Positions 1 to 6,582 of a stretch of DNA of 7,101 nt are shown here, one piece after another. The notes beneath the pieces were generated by a model. It was not told the origin of the DNA. It saw nothing but the letters and a program-made list of their open reading frames with translations, and made no database searches. A program made the position numbers and the translations under genes. Origin of the DNA: Burkholderiaceae bacterium (GTDB taxonomy: Bacteria; Pseudomonadota; Gammaproteobacteria; Burkholderiales; Burkholderiaceae_C); NCBI GenBank assembly GCA_023260355.1, contig JALQVJ010000168.1:1-7101 (forward strand), in the 5' to 3' direction. Every line of letters starts with the position of its first letter. Within the stretch, counting starts at the first letter, position 1.

Positions 1-2
1 TC

Positions 3-485
3 GGTCTGCTCTGCGTGACGAAAAAGGAAGCGTACGCATTCGACAAGGATGCCGTCCTGGTGCTTACCGCCTTCGCGGATATGGTTTCCGTCGCCATAGA
101 AAACAGTGCGCTCATCCGGGAATCCATCGTCAAGGAACGCAAGGTGTTTGGGCAAGCAGTTGCGGCCTACCAAAATACGCGCTACACCTTGGCCGAATTG
201 CAGACGCAAGTTCAGGTGGCGCGTGTGTTTGTGGACAAGTGCATCGAGCTTTTGTTGGTCGACGGCTTGGACACCGCAACGGCCAGTATGGCGAAATACT
301 GGTGCAGTGATCTGCAGTGCAAGGTGATGGATGAGTGCGTGCAGCTTCACGGCGGCTATGGCTACATGTGGGAGTACGCCGTCACAAGACAGTACGCCGA
401 TGCACGCGTTCAGCGCATTTATGGCGGCACCAACGAAATCATGAAAGAAGTGATCAGCCGCAGCATGGGCTTGGGCGCCAGGTGA
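3..485 (+). CDS. GAF-domain end fused in frame to acyl-CoA dehydrogenase C-terminal domain (partial, 5' end outside window)
   Basis: The frame is open from the window edge, so the GTG at 15 is not a credible start. The first ~40 codons (GLLC at 3-14, then residues to about 125 bp) read like the last strand and helix of a GAF sensor domain: a GLL strand, then FADMVSVAIENSALI. From about 129 the protein is a textbook C-terminal helical domain of acyl-CoA dehydrogenase: VKERKVFGQ, a QNTRYTLAELQT helix, QLHGGYGY and the RIYGGTNEIMKE signature, ending at TGA 483-485. Acyl-CoA dehydrogenases carry out FAD-dependent alpha,beta-desaturation of acyl-CoA. The MCAD-type catalytic Glu position (IYEGT) is Gly here, as in LCAD/isovaleryl-type enzymes, whose base lies just before the YVKER segment; that segment has been replaced by GAF sequence. 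The polypeptide therefore lacks the N-terminal and beta domains within view and probably the catalytic base. It could be a remnant, a real recombination product or an assembly chimera. Domain identities are confident; function is not. Confidence 0.8.
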   Translation, partial: GLLCVTKKEAYAFDKDAVLVLTAFADMVSVAIENSALIRESIVKERKVFGQAVAAYQNTRYTLAELQTQVQVARVFVDKCIELLLVDGLDTATASMAKYWCSDLQCKVMDECVQLHGGYGYMWEYAVTRQYADARVQRIYGGTNEIMKEVISRSMGLGAR

Positions 486-494
486 CGTCAGCGA

Positions 495-517
495 GTGACA
501 CGCGCCGAGCGTGTCAC
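495..517. terminator. Perfect hairpin between convergent genes, possible bidirectional terminator
   Basis: GTGACACGC (495-503) and GCGTGTCAC (509-517) form a perfect 9-bp stem with a 5-nt GCCGA loop. It lies 10 bp after the stop of the plus-strand gene and 17 bp beyond the stop of the minus-strand oxidoreductase, where a shared terminator would sit. No T tract follows on either strand, so efficient intrinsic termination is doubtful; 3'-end stabilisation is an alternative. Confidence 0.45.
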
Positions 518-534
518 CGCGAACGCCTGCAAGA

Positions 535-1572
535 TCAGACGGTGGCTGCGCTGGTTGCTGGCTGCTGGGTTTCACCTCGCATCGCCTGAGCGGTGAGGTC
601 CAGCGAGCGCAGCCGCAGGTCTGTGTCGTAGATGTCGTTCACCATGATGAACTCGTTGGCTTGGGTGAGTTTGGCGATTTGCATCAGGCCGGCACGCACC
701 GTCTCGGGTCCACCCACGACAGCCGCCGCCAAGAAGTCCTGCACAGCGGCCAGCTCATGGGGCGGCAAACTTTGCAAGAAGCCCTCGACGGGTGGCGGCA
801 ACTTGCCGCGGCGCCCGGTGATGATGCCGTGCACCCGCTGATACAGGCTGGAGGCGAGGAAGTCGGCCTGCGCATCGTTTTCAGCAGCAACCACCTGAAC
901 GCCGACCGCGGCGTACGGCTGGGCGAGTTGGTCAGAGGGTTGAAAGCTTTGCCGATACACCGCGAGTGCTTGTAGCAAAAGCCGTGGTGCGAAGTGGGCT
1001 GCAAACGCGAAGGGCAAGCCGAGTTGCCCGGCCAGTTGCGCAGAAAAGAGGCTGGAGCCCAGCAACCAGATGGGCACATGGGAGTTTGCTCCTGGCGTCG
1101 CAATCAAGCGTTGCCCGGGTTGAGGTGTGCCGAGCAACTGCTTGAGCTCCATCACATCTCTGGGAAAGTCTTGCTCTGTTTCGACCCGATCGCGGCGCAA
1201 GGCTCGCATGGTCATGCCATCGGTGCCCGGTGCACGCCCCAATCCCAGGTCAATGCGATTGGGATAGAGCGCAGCGAGTGTACCGACCGCCTCGGCGACC
1301 ACCAGCGGCGGGTGATTGGGCAGCATGATGCCGCCCGAGCCAATGCGAATGCGCTGTGTGCCACCTGCCAGATACCCCATGATCACCGCAGTGGCTGAGC
1401 TGGCGACGCCTTGCATGTTGTGATGCTCAGCAACCCAGTAACGCGCGAACCCGAGCCGCTCTGCGTGCTGCGCAGTTTTGAGTGCAACCTGCAGCGCGTG
1501 GTCGACGCCGTGGCCGTCGCGCACTGCAACCAAGTCCAGCATGGACAAACGAATGTTGGATAGATCGGTCAT
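535..1572 (-). CDS. LLM class flavin-dependent oxidoreductase (YhbW/MsnO8-like)
   Basis: This is a bacterial-luciferase-like (LLM) flavoprotein, expected to be a cytosolic TIM barrel using FMN/FMNH2 supplied by a partner reductase. Its substrate is unknown. From the ATG at 1572 (345 aa) the protein starts [14 protein letters not shown]. It shows the family landmarks YWVAEHHN (about residues 45-52), [17 protein letters not shown] (78-94) and [17 protein letters not shown] (102-118), the last being characteristic of the YhbW/MsnO8 branch. Length is normal for the family (about 330-350). An in-frame GTG at 1611 would add 13 residues; I prefer 1572 because the family N-terminus usually begins just before the LSxLDL strand, although neither start has a strong SD. 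A TATAAA hexamer lies between the two candidate starts, without a good -35 box. The gene is convergent with the upstream fusion gene and divergent from the MOSC gene. The exact reaction cannot be read from sequence. Confidence 0.9.
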   Translation of the reverse strand: MTDLSNIRLSMLDLVAVRDGHGVDHALQVALKTAQHAERLGFARYWVAEHHNMQGVASSATAVIMGYLAGGTQRIRIGSGGIMLPNHPPLVVAEAVGTLAALYPNRIDLGLGRAPGTDGMTMRALRRDRVETEQDFPRDVMELKQLLGTPQPGQRLIATPGANSHVPIWLLGSSLFSAQLAGQLGLPFAFAAHFAPRLLLQALAVYRQSFQPSDQLAQPYAAVGVQVVAAENDAQADFLASSLYQRVHGIITGRRGKLPPPVEGFLQSLPPHELAAVQDFLAAAVVGGPETVRAGLMQIAKLTQANEFIMVNDIYDTDLRLRSLDLTAQAMRGETQQPATSAATV

Positions 1573-1649
1573 GTCGGTTTTATACCGTGGGATGCGAAAT
1601 TTTGCTGACACTCAATGAACACCCCTCACACGGCAGTATCCTTGGTGCC

Positions 1650-2306
1650 ATGCCACTTTTTCCAGTCCAAGTGTTCGCGGGCCGAGTCCAGACTTTGCCT
1701 GATTCGGGGCGCCCGTCTGCCATTGCCAAGCACCGCTTGACGGAGCCAGTGCATGTGGGCTTGGGTGGCCTAGCGGCGGACTCTCAAGCCGATCTGAGTG
1801 TGCATGGCGGTCCTGACAAAGCGGTCCATGTGTATGCGTCGGATCACCTCGGGGCACTGAGTGCCGCGTTTCCTGACGCCAAGCGCCCATGGGTACCCGG
1901 CGTGTTGGGCGAAAACCTATCCGTCTCAGGGCTGAGTGAGCAGGACATTTGTATTGGTGACGTCTGGACTTGGGGCGAAGTTCAGTTGCAAGTGTGTCAA
2001 CCGCGCATGCCGTGCTGGAAAATTGACGAGCACATGGGCGCCCAAGGCGTCGCGGCGTACATCGACAAGCAAATGGTGACGGGGTGGTACTGCCGCGTGC
2101 TGCAGGCAGGCGTCGCCAGCGAACATGACGCCATGGCATTGTCCAAGCGCATCAACGCGGCCGGCCATTTGGACAAAGCCTTGCGTTTGTGCGCCGAACA
2201 TCGCCCGGACTTGGATGCGTTAGAGCGCTTGGCTCAGTGTGAAGGCATCGCGCCATCGTGGGCGACAAAAATCTTGAAGCGGGTTGCCTACTTGCGGCGG
2301 AATTGA
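1650..2306 (+). CDS. yiiM: MOSC domain protein, YiiM-like, with C-terminal 3-alpha domain
   Basis: The 218-aa protein, counted from the ATG at 1650, resembles YiiM, a MOSC-superfamily protein tied to molybdenum-cofactor-dependent reduction of N-hydroxylated base analogues such as 6-hydroxylaminopurine in E. coli. Visible landmarks are the HGGPDKAV motif (residues 52-59), GENLSV (87-92) and the hallmark CQPRMPC segment with C116 and C122, Cys116 being a candidate for the conserved MOSC cysteine. The last 50 or so residues (ALSKRINAAGHLDKALRL... onward) look like the helical 3-alpha domain that follows MOSC in this subfamily. Length matches YiiM (about 220 aa). The frame extends upstream to 1482, but that part overlaps the divergent oxidoreductase gene and is low-complexity Arg-rich sequence, so I reject it. 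No clear SD precedes ATG 1650. The gene stands alone, divergent from the LLM oxidoreductase and convergent with the DUF3237 gene. Function is inferred from the family. Confidence 0.88.
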   Translation: MPLFPVQVFAGRVQTLPDSGRPSAIAKHRLTEPVHVGLGGLAADSQADLSVHGGPDKAVHVYASDHLGALSAAFPDAKRPWVPGVLGENLSVSGLSEQDICIGDVWTWGEVQLQVCQPRMPCWKIDEHMGAQGVAAYIDKQMVTGWYCRVLQAGVASEHDAMALSKRINAAGHLDKALRLCAEHRPDLDALERLAQCEGIAPSWATKILKRVAYLRRN

Positions 2307-2341
2307 CCCCTCGCACACGCTAGAGGTCGCATGTGCAGCGA

Positions 2342-2809
2342 TCAGTTGACCTGGTAGATGCTGATGAACACGCCCAGCGGCGCACGCACGCCAGAGCCGA
2401 TGAACTGGTGATCATTGACCCAGGACCACTCGGGCGCGGCGGTCTCAAAACGCGGTTGGCAGCGAAAGTACACGCGCTCTGGGTCCACGGGGATGCCGTT
2501 GGCCAATCGCTCGCTGTCCTCCAGAGATGCGACGCGCAGCGCCGTGTTTTGGACCCAGATTTGCGCGCCATCGTCCATTTCAATCACATAGCGGGCATCC
2601 AGATGGGCATGGGTGCCGCCATTCAAAATCAACTGAAAATCGGCGCCAGCGCCAAGCACCTTGCCGCTCATGCGTGGCCCGGCGATGGTCCCGCCAGTGA
2701 TTGGAATCAGGCGCCTTCTGCCTGAGGGCATCGTGCCCAAATCCATGGGTTGCGAGACGGTGACAGAGATGTCACACACGTGTTCGAGTTGAGGCACTGG
2801 CGGTTTCAT
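2342..2809 (-). CDS. DUF3237 family protein
   Basis: This 155-aa protein reads as a DUF3237 member, a family of small beta-barrel proteins without an established biochemical role. Supporting segments are the GRRRLIPITGGTIAGPRMSGKVLGAGADFQ stretch near residues 30-59 (described here as Arg-rich turn, GGT, then GKVLxGGADWQ-like core), followed by DARYVIEMDDGA and VYFRCQPRFETAAPEWSWVN. These correspond to the usual order: conserved Gly-rich core, an acidic strand, then xFRTxPxFExxxxxYxWLN. Length is typical. The start at 2809 has an AGGAG box 5 nt upstream, so it is well supported. It lies 54 bp downstream of the universal stress protein gene with no strong terminator between, so co-transcription is plausible but unproven. 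DUF3237 genes are often scattered among catabolic genes, and nothing here identifies a substrate. It converges on the MOSC gene with a 35-bp gap. Confidence 0.88.
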   Translation of the reverse strand: MKPPVPQLEHVCDISVTVSQPMDLGTMPSGRRRLIPITGGTIAGPRMSGKVLGAGADFQLILNGGTHAHLDARYVIEMDDGAQIWVQNTALRVASLEDSERLANGIPVDPERVYFRCQPRFETAAPEWSWVNDHQFIGSGVRAPLGVFISIYQVN

Positions 2810-2814
2810 ATGGG

Positions 2815-2819
2815 CTCCT
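2815..2819 (-). promoter_or_regulatory. Shine-Dalgarno of the DUF3237 gene
   Basis: AGGAG on the minus strand, 5 nt before the ATG at 2809. It fixes the start of the DUF3237 protein. Confidence 0.8.
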
Positions 2820-2863
2820 GGGTGTCACTTCATATGTTATCCAAACCACAGCCGCCACAGGCG

Positions 2864-3727
2864 TCACCCAGGTATCAAATAGGCCGTGAAATCAATCGCA
2901 CGCAGCACCTGATCGGTGTGGCTGGGCTTGAGCCAGCGTTTCCAAACTGCTCGGCCGTAGGCACCCATGACGACCCAGTCAGCGCCAAGGTCCTTGGCGC
3001 TTTGCGCGATTGCCTCAGGCAATGGGGCCATTTGTACCAACCCGCTGGCTTCAACGCCTTGCCCTTGAAGCGCCGACGTGGCCCAAGTGCAAATCGATTG
3101 TGCACGGCTCGCATCTGTGCCTGTGGCCACCACGTGCACACGCACGCCGGCCAGCCAAGGATCCTGGCTCCAATTCAGGACTTTGTGGCGCATGCCGCTT
3201 GACCCATCAAAGGCCAAGATCACGCTGCGTGGCTCTCTGAACTCGCGCCCGACGACCAGGGCTGGGCGCCGGACTCTGCGCACCGTTGAGGCGACATGGT
3301 GCCCCACCTGCACACCATCGCCCTCGCTGCGATCGTGCCGTCCCAGCACCAGCAGCGCCACCGCATTGGCATGTGAGGCAATGGTCTCCTCTAAGTCGCC
3401 GTGTCGAAGGCGCGTGTCCACAGAGGGAGGCGCCAAACTCAGTGCGGTCTCGCGCAGCTCGCTCAAGAGCGTTCGTGCCTGTTCGCGATCGCGGCGGCTG
3501 CGCAGCTCTTCCTCTGCAGCGAATTGCGCCAGCAGCGTTTCTTGTGCATTCATGCCCAATGTGCCGCTGTGGTCTTGGTCGCCACGCAGAGCAGGGTGGC
3601 GTTCGATGATGTGCAACAGTTCAAGACCCAGCTGACTGCGCTGTGCCGCCCACGCACCGTGGCGCGTCACGCTGTCACTGGATGGCAGCTGATCGATGCA
3701 GGCGATGACTTTGGATTCGGTTTGCAT
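2864..3727 (-). CDS. Tandem-domain universal stress protein (UspA family)
   Basis: This 287-aa cytosolic protein has two UspA-like alpha/beta domains, about residues 1-160 and 166-287. Each begins with a hydrophobic strand ending in Asp (IACID, D12; ILAFDGS, D174), the usual nucleotide-binding Asp. The second domain has a near-canonical ATP-binding loop, GAYGR (255-259) followed nine residues later by P268-S269 where the motif normally has Gly-Ser/Thr. The first domain retains GRHD (129-132) and GH (142-143) but not the full GxxG spacing, so ATP binding there is uncertain. Tandem-Usp proteins are often encoded beside SulP transporters, and this one directly follows sulP: 9 nt separate the sulP stop from its ATG, with the SD overlapping that stop. 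A role in sensing energy or stress state and adjusting the transporter is inference. Start at 3727 is firm because of the GAGGAG box. Confidence 0.9.
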   Translation of the reverse strand: MQTESKVIACIDQLPSSDSVTRHGAWAAQRSQLGLELLHIIERHPALRGDQDHSGTLGMNAQETLLAQFAAEEELRSRRDREQARTLLSELRETALSLAPPSVDTRLRHGDLEETIASHANAVALLVLGRHDRSEGDGVQVGHHVASTVRRVRRPALVVGREFREPRSVILAFDGSSGMRHKVLNWSQDPWLAGVRVHVVATGTDASRAQSICTWATSALQGQGVEASGLVQMAPLPEAIAQSAKDLGADWVVMGAYGRAVWKRWLKPSHTDQVLRAIDFTAYLIPG

Positions 3728-3732
3728 GGGGA

Positions 3733-3738
3733 CTCCTC
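3733..3738 (-). promoter_or_regulatory. Shine-Dalgarno of usp overlapping the sulP stop codon
   Basis: GAGGAG on the minus strand, 5 nt before ATG 3727. It shares two bases with the sulP TGA (3739-3737), an arrangement that favours translational coupling of the transporter and the stress protein. Confidence 0.8.
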
Positions 3739-5215
3739 AGTGTGCCGACAACAGGTCAACGCCGTCTTTGTCGTGTGTGCCGAATTGATCGACCAGCGTG
3801 GCGCTGGCTGCATTGAGGCCGACGACTTCCACCTCTGTGCCTTCCCGTCTGAACTTCAAAACGACTTTGTCCAGCGCGCTGACGGCTGTGATGTCCCAAA
3901 AATGCGCCTTGCTGACATCGATGATCACTTGATCGATGACCTCTTGGTAATCGAATGACTCAACAAACCTGTCCGCGCTGGCGAAAAAGACCTGGCCTGT
4001 GATTTGGTACTCGCGGCGAAGACCATCGTCGCTTGCACTGGATCGCACGCGCAAAATTTGACCGACTTTGTGCGCGAAAAAGAAGCCTGAGGCCAGCACA
4101 CCCACCAAGACCCCTTTGGCCAAGTCGTGCGTGGCCACGGTCACCGCAACTGTGGCCAGCATGACGGCGGTCGAACTCTTGGGGTGATGGCGCATTTGCG
4201 TCACTGAAGACCAACTGAAAGTGCCAATGGACACCATGATCATCACGGACACCAACGCCGCCATGGGGATTTGGCTGACCCAGTCACCCAAGAACACCAC
4301 CAAAATCAACAACACCACGCCCGCCACGAGCGTCGACAAGCGTCCCCGCCCACCTGACTTCACGTTGATCACAGATTGACCGATCATGGCGCAGCCCGCC
4401 ATGCCCCCAAGCAAGCCCGTGGTGACATTGGCCATGCCTTGACCCACGCACTCGCGGTTTTTATCGCTCTTGGTGTCGGTCAAGTCATCAACGATCGTGG
4501 CAGTCATCAAAGACTCCAACAACCCCACGGTCATCAGCGTCAGCGAGTACGGAAAAATGATGCGCAATGTGTCCCAATTGAGTGGCACATCAGGCCAAAG
4601 GAACACGGGCAAGCTATTGGGCAACTCGCCCATGTCTCCGACCGTGCGAATGTCCAGCCCCAACGCCATGGAGGCGATGGTCAGCACCACGATGGTGACC
4701 AGGGGGGAGGGCACCGCCGTAGTCAGTCGCGGCAGCCCATAGATGATCGCCAACCCAGCCGCCGTCATGGCGTAGACATGCCACGTGACACCGGTGAGCT
4801 CGGGCAACTGGGCCATGAAAATCAAAATGGCCAAGGCATTGACGAACCCAGTCACCACACTGCGCGAGACGAAGCGCATGAGCCGCCCCAGCTGTGCCCA
4901 GCCTGCAAGCACCTGCAAGACACCCGTGAGCACGGTCGCCGCCAGCAAATATTGCAATCCGTGGTCTCGCACGAGTGAGGCGATCACCAGAGCCATGGCT
5001 CCCGTGGCGGCAGAGATCATCGCGGGCCGACCACCGGCAAAAGCGATGATGGTGGCCATTGAAAACGAGGCATACAAGCCGACTTTGGGGTCGACACCTG
5101 CAATGATCGAAAACGCGATTGCTTCCGGGATCAATGCCAAGGCGACGACCAGCCCAGCCAAGATGTCGTTGCGAACATTGGAGAACCAATCCTCACGGAT
5201 GGAGTGGAGTGTCAT
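3737..5215 (-). CDS. SulP family inorganic anion transporter with C-terminal STAS domain
   Basis: This 492-aa integral inner-membrane protein carries a Sulfate_transp domain (about residues 10-385) and a short cytoplasmic STAS domain (about 403-485). SulP hallmarks are [19 protein letters not shown] (17-35), [12 protein letters not shown] (40-51), the [14 protein letters not shown] region (231-244) and the EC.GQG.AN...GLLGG segment with [10 protein letters not shown] (255-290). Many hydrophobic stretches match the multi-pass fold. The STAS core has [19 protein letters not shown] (431-449). SulP members move sulfate, bicarbonate or dicarboxylates, often with sodium or protons. The substrate cannot be decided here; bicarbonate is plausible for this short-STAS bacterial branch and sulfate is the alternative. 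No cysteine-biosynthesis or carbonic-anhydrase gene is in view to help. Start at ATG 5215 has GGAAGG 10 nt upstream, a slightly long spacing. It is the first gene of the sulP-usp unit. No clear promoter was found in the 218 bp upstream, beyond which lies the sRNA terminator. Confidence 0.92.
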   Translation of the reverse strand: MTLHSIREDWFSNVRNDILAGLVVALALIPEAIAFSIIAGVDPKVGLYASFSMATIIAFAGGRPAMISAATGAMALVIASLVRDHGLQYLLAATVLTGVLQVLAGWAQLGRLMRFVSRSVVTGFVNALAILIFMAQLPELTGVTWHVYAMTAAGLAIIYGLPRLTTAVPSPLVTIVVLTIASMALGLDIRTVGDMGELPNSLPVFLWPDVPLNWDTLRIIFPYSLTLMTVGLLESLMTATIVDDLTDTKSDKNRECVGQGMANVTTGLLGGMAGCAMIGQSVINVKSGGRGRLSTLVAGVVLLILVVFLGDWVSQIPMAALVSVMIMVSIGTFSWSSVTQMRHHPKSSTAVMLATVAVTVATHDLAKGVLVGVLASGFFFAHKVGQILRVRSSASDDGLRREYQITGQVFFASADRFVESFDYQEVIDQVIIDVSKAHFWDITAVSALDKVVLKFRREGTEVEVVGLNAASATLVDQFGTHDKDGVDLLSAH

Positions 5216-5433
5216 TCGGGTTCAGCCTTCCGAGCAGCGTCGGCGTTGATTCGGCGGAAAAGAGCGCTTGGGCCCGACAGGGCCGGCACGATCGATTCCG
5301 AAAAGAAAGTGAGGTTCGCGCACGGTTGGCGCATGGCGTAGTGCGCACCGATCAAGCGGTGGCACAGCTTGATTTTACTGGCCGCGCGCGCCACTCTCGT
5401 TGGCATCGCGTGCGCCTTACAAAATCCGCCCAC
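5216..5433. other. Intergenic stretch between sRNA terminator and sulP
   Basis: I see no convincing gene here. It should hold the sulP promoter. A TAAAAT hexamer on the minus strand near 5375 could be a -10 box but has no good -35 partner. The GGAAGG at 5226-5231 is the likely sulP ribosome binding site. A 73-codon minus-strand frame (5212-5433) has no recognisable features and overlaps the sulP start. Confidence 0.4.
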
Positions 5434-5474
5434 AAAAAAGCCCGGCGACCGCTCTGCAAGCTGGCCGTCGGGCT
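5434..5474 (-). terminator. Intrinsic terminator of the candidate small RNA
   Basis: On the minus strand the arm AGCCCGACGGCC (5474-5463) pairs with GGTCGCCGGGCT (5450-5439). This gives 12 positions with one A-C mismatch and one G-U pair, a 12-nt loop, and is followed at once by six T (the last stem T plus the tract ending at 5434). This is a standard GC-rich stem plus U tract and works only in the minus direction. The nearest upstream protein gene ends about 290 bp away, so it most likely ends the RNA gene described next. Confidence 0.85.
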
Positions 5475-5614
5475 GGCTGGGTGGTCAGTCACCCAGCTTG
5501 GTGCGCCGGTTCGTGGACCTGAAGCCCTGGGCGCGAGACGCATGGATGCATCTCAAGGTACAGAGGTTGAAACCTCTGTGTGACGCCGCTTGGTCATCGT
5601 TTTCAATTGGCGTC
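5434..5614 (-). ncRNA. Candidate structured small RNA, about 180 nt, own promoter and terminator
   Basis: Between a sigma-70-like promoter (5621-5649) and an intrinsic terminator (5434-5474) the minus strand encodes a densely structured segment. In transcript order: hairpin 1, TGACGCC (5615-5609) with GGCGTCA (5587-5581), 7 bp around a 21-nt loop rich in A; hairpin 2, ACAGAGG with CCTCTGT within 5579-5560, 7 bp extendable to 9; hairpin 3, GAGATGCA (5554-5547) with TGCGTCTC (5542-5535), 8 bp with one G-U and a 4-nt loop; hairpin 4, GCTGGGTG (5497-5490) with CACCCAGC (5483-5476), a perfect 8 bp with a 6-nt loop; then the terminator stem. The start is estimated from the -10 box and may fall a base or two inside hairpin 1. 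No known family (6S, tmRNA, RNase P, SRP RNA, common riboswitches) fits by eye. Minus-strand frames through it use AGA/AGG codons and have no recognisable domain. The RNA identity is a structural inference, its function unknown. Confidence 0.6.
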
Positions 5615-5620
5615 AGAATG

Positions 5621-5649
5621 AATTTACCCCTCAGGGCTACCAGCGTCAA
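5621..5649 (-). promoter_or_regulatory. Sigma-70-type promoter of the candidate small RNA
   Basis: Minus strand: -35 TTGACG (5649-5644), a spacer of exactly 17 nt, and -10 TAAATT (5626-5621). The -35 matches consensus at five of six bases, the -10 at four of six. Initiation is expected near 5612-5615, at the foot of hairpin 1. A second GTTGAC lies 26 bp upstream (5676-5671), possibly part of a regulatory repeat. Confidence 0.6.
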
Positions 5650-5697
5650 CGGGGACAAATCCCGATGCGGGTCAACCGTTAGCGGGCAAAAATGGAG

Positions 5698-5744
5698 AGG
5701 TTTTGCGCCACCAGCCGCAACACGCCGTTCGTGAGCCAAAACCT
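5698..5744 (-). terminator. Inverted repeat downstream of the TIM-barrel gene, possible terminator
   Basis: AGGTTTTG (minus strand 5744-5737) and CAAAACCT (5705-5698) are perfect 8-bp complements separated by 31 nt that can fold further (CACG with CGTG inside). On the minus strand a five-T run follows at 5692-5688. It sits 22 bp after the TIM-barrel stop, so it may end the shikimate dehydrogenase/TIM-barrel transcript. The long loop and AT-rich stem keep confidence low. Confidence 0.35.
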
Positions 5745-5766
5745 TGGTGTCCCAATCGCTTCAACC

Positions 5767-6561
5767 CTACTTGCCCTTGAGGCGCATCTCTTCGGGCAAA
5801 GGGACGCCCATGCGCAAAACGTCATCTGCCAACCAAAGGGCCGATTTTTGGGCACGCTGTGCGACCGTGGTCAACGGCAGCTGTTGGTAATCGTCGTTGA
5901 AAACTTCAAAGCTGTAGTCGCCTCGATATCCCAGTTGTTCGAGCTTCAAGACCAGCTTGGCCAGCTGGGCACTGTGCACGCCCTCGCCAGGAAAGACCCG
6001 GAACGTCCGTGCGGTGGTGCGTCGCTCTTCAAACGTCTTGGTCTCGTTCCACATGAAGTCGGACAACTGCACGAGGTAGATTTTGTTGGCATCAATCCAG
6101 TCCAACTCATCCAAAGATGTTTCACTGGCAAAGATGTGAAATGAGTCAATGCCAAGGCCCAAATTCGGGCAATCTGCGCGGCACACTACATCCCACGCAG
6201 TGGTGAATTCATTGACCACGCGACCCCAAGATAGGGCTTCGTAGGCCACCTTGATGCCATAGGGAATTGCAAGCATGGCGAGCTTGCGCAAGTCCCGCGC
6301 GAGATGATCCAAGTCGTCGCTTGCGTGCGTCGACGTTGACGAGCACGCCAGCAGTACATCGCAACCCAAAGCAGCACACATCTCCAACATTGACTTGGCA
6401 ATGTCGATTTTGTACGCGTGGAGGTCACCGCTGAGGCCCTCAAAGTCGCGAAGCACCTGAAATCCGGTGCCTCTCAAACCACTGGCCGTGAGTTCTGCGA
6501 CTGCCGCATCAAAGCCGTTAGGGCGCCCCACAAAGCCATCGGCTTTCATGGCCATCGCCAC
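5767..6561 (-). CDS. Sugar phosphate isomerase/epimerase family TIM barrel, 3-dehydroshikimate dehydratase-like, N-terminus probably truncated
   Basis: This AP-endonuclease-2-like TIM barrel resembles QuiC/AsbF-type 3-dehydroshikimate dehydratase, a metal-dependent cytosolic enzyme converting 3-dehydroshikimate to protocatechuate. Visible motifs are FQVLRDFEG (34-42), YEALSWGRVVNEF (107-119), GIDSFH (137-142), VQLSD (164-168), FRVFPGEG (187-194) and YSFEVFND (216-223). Metal-ligand candidates are E108, D139, Q165 and E219, the same set described for bacterial dehydroshikimate dehydratases. The barrel seems to lack strand 1, helix 1 and part of strand 2: only about 33 residues precede FQVLRDFEG, whereas full-length relatives have roughly 55-60. 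The frame runs back to a TAG at 6585-6583, the stop of the upstream dehydrogenase, with no SD for GTG 6561, ATG 6555 or ATG 6549. It may be a deletion derivative or inactive. Its place directly after shikimate dehydrogenase supports a role in shikimate breakdown. Another isomerase-type substrate is possible. Confidence 0.8.
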   Translation of the reverse strand: MAMAMKADGFVGRPNGFDAAVAELTASGLRGTGFQVLRDFEGLSGDLHAYKIDIAKSMLEMCAALGCDVLLACSSTSTHASDDLDHLARDLRKLAMLAIPYGIKVAYEALSWGRVVNEFTTAWDVVCRADCPNLGLGIDSFHIFASETSLDELDWIDANKIYLVQLSDFMWNETKTFEERRTTARTFRVFPGEGVHSAQLAKLVLKLEQLGYRGDYSFEVFNDDYQQLPLTTVAQRAQKSALWLADDVLRMGVPLPEEMRLKGK

Positions 6562-6582
6562 TTGGTTGAAGCAAAAGTTGGC

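Noticed and set aside
1482..1649. Longer N-terminus for the MOSC protein
   Set aside because: Overlaps the divergent oxidoreductase gene and encodes Arg-rich sequence unlike YiiM, whose N-terminus matches ATG 1650.
2307..2341. Terminator between the convergent MOSC and DUF3237 genes
   Set aside because: Only a weak GCACA/TGTGC pairing with a long loop and no T tract.
4376..4978. 200-codon plus-strand frame opposite sulP
   Set aside because: His/Gln-rich antisense shadow of a clear SulP transporter, typical of GC-rich coding DNA.
5494..5553. 20-codon minus-strand peptide starting with ATG inside hairpin 3
   Set aside because: No SD, start codon buried in a stable hairpin, no similarity to known leader peptides.
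5434..5670. 6S RNA (ssrS), tmRNA or RNase P RNA
   Set aside because: The length suits 6S, but the predicted fold is a row of separate hairpins rather than a rod with a central bubble, and no conserved tmRNA or RNase P segments are present. An Rfam search would decide.
5485..5739. 84-codon minus-strand frame through the small RNA region, ending just before the terminator
   Set aside because: It would start upstream of the promoter, uses AGA/AGG codons, shows no domain, and the hairpins explain the sequence better. Kept in mind as the main alternative to the RNA reading.
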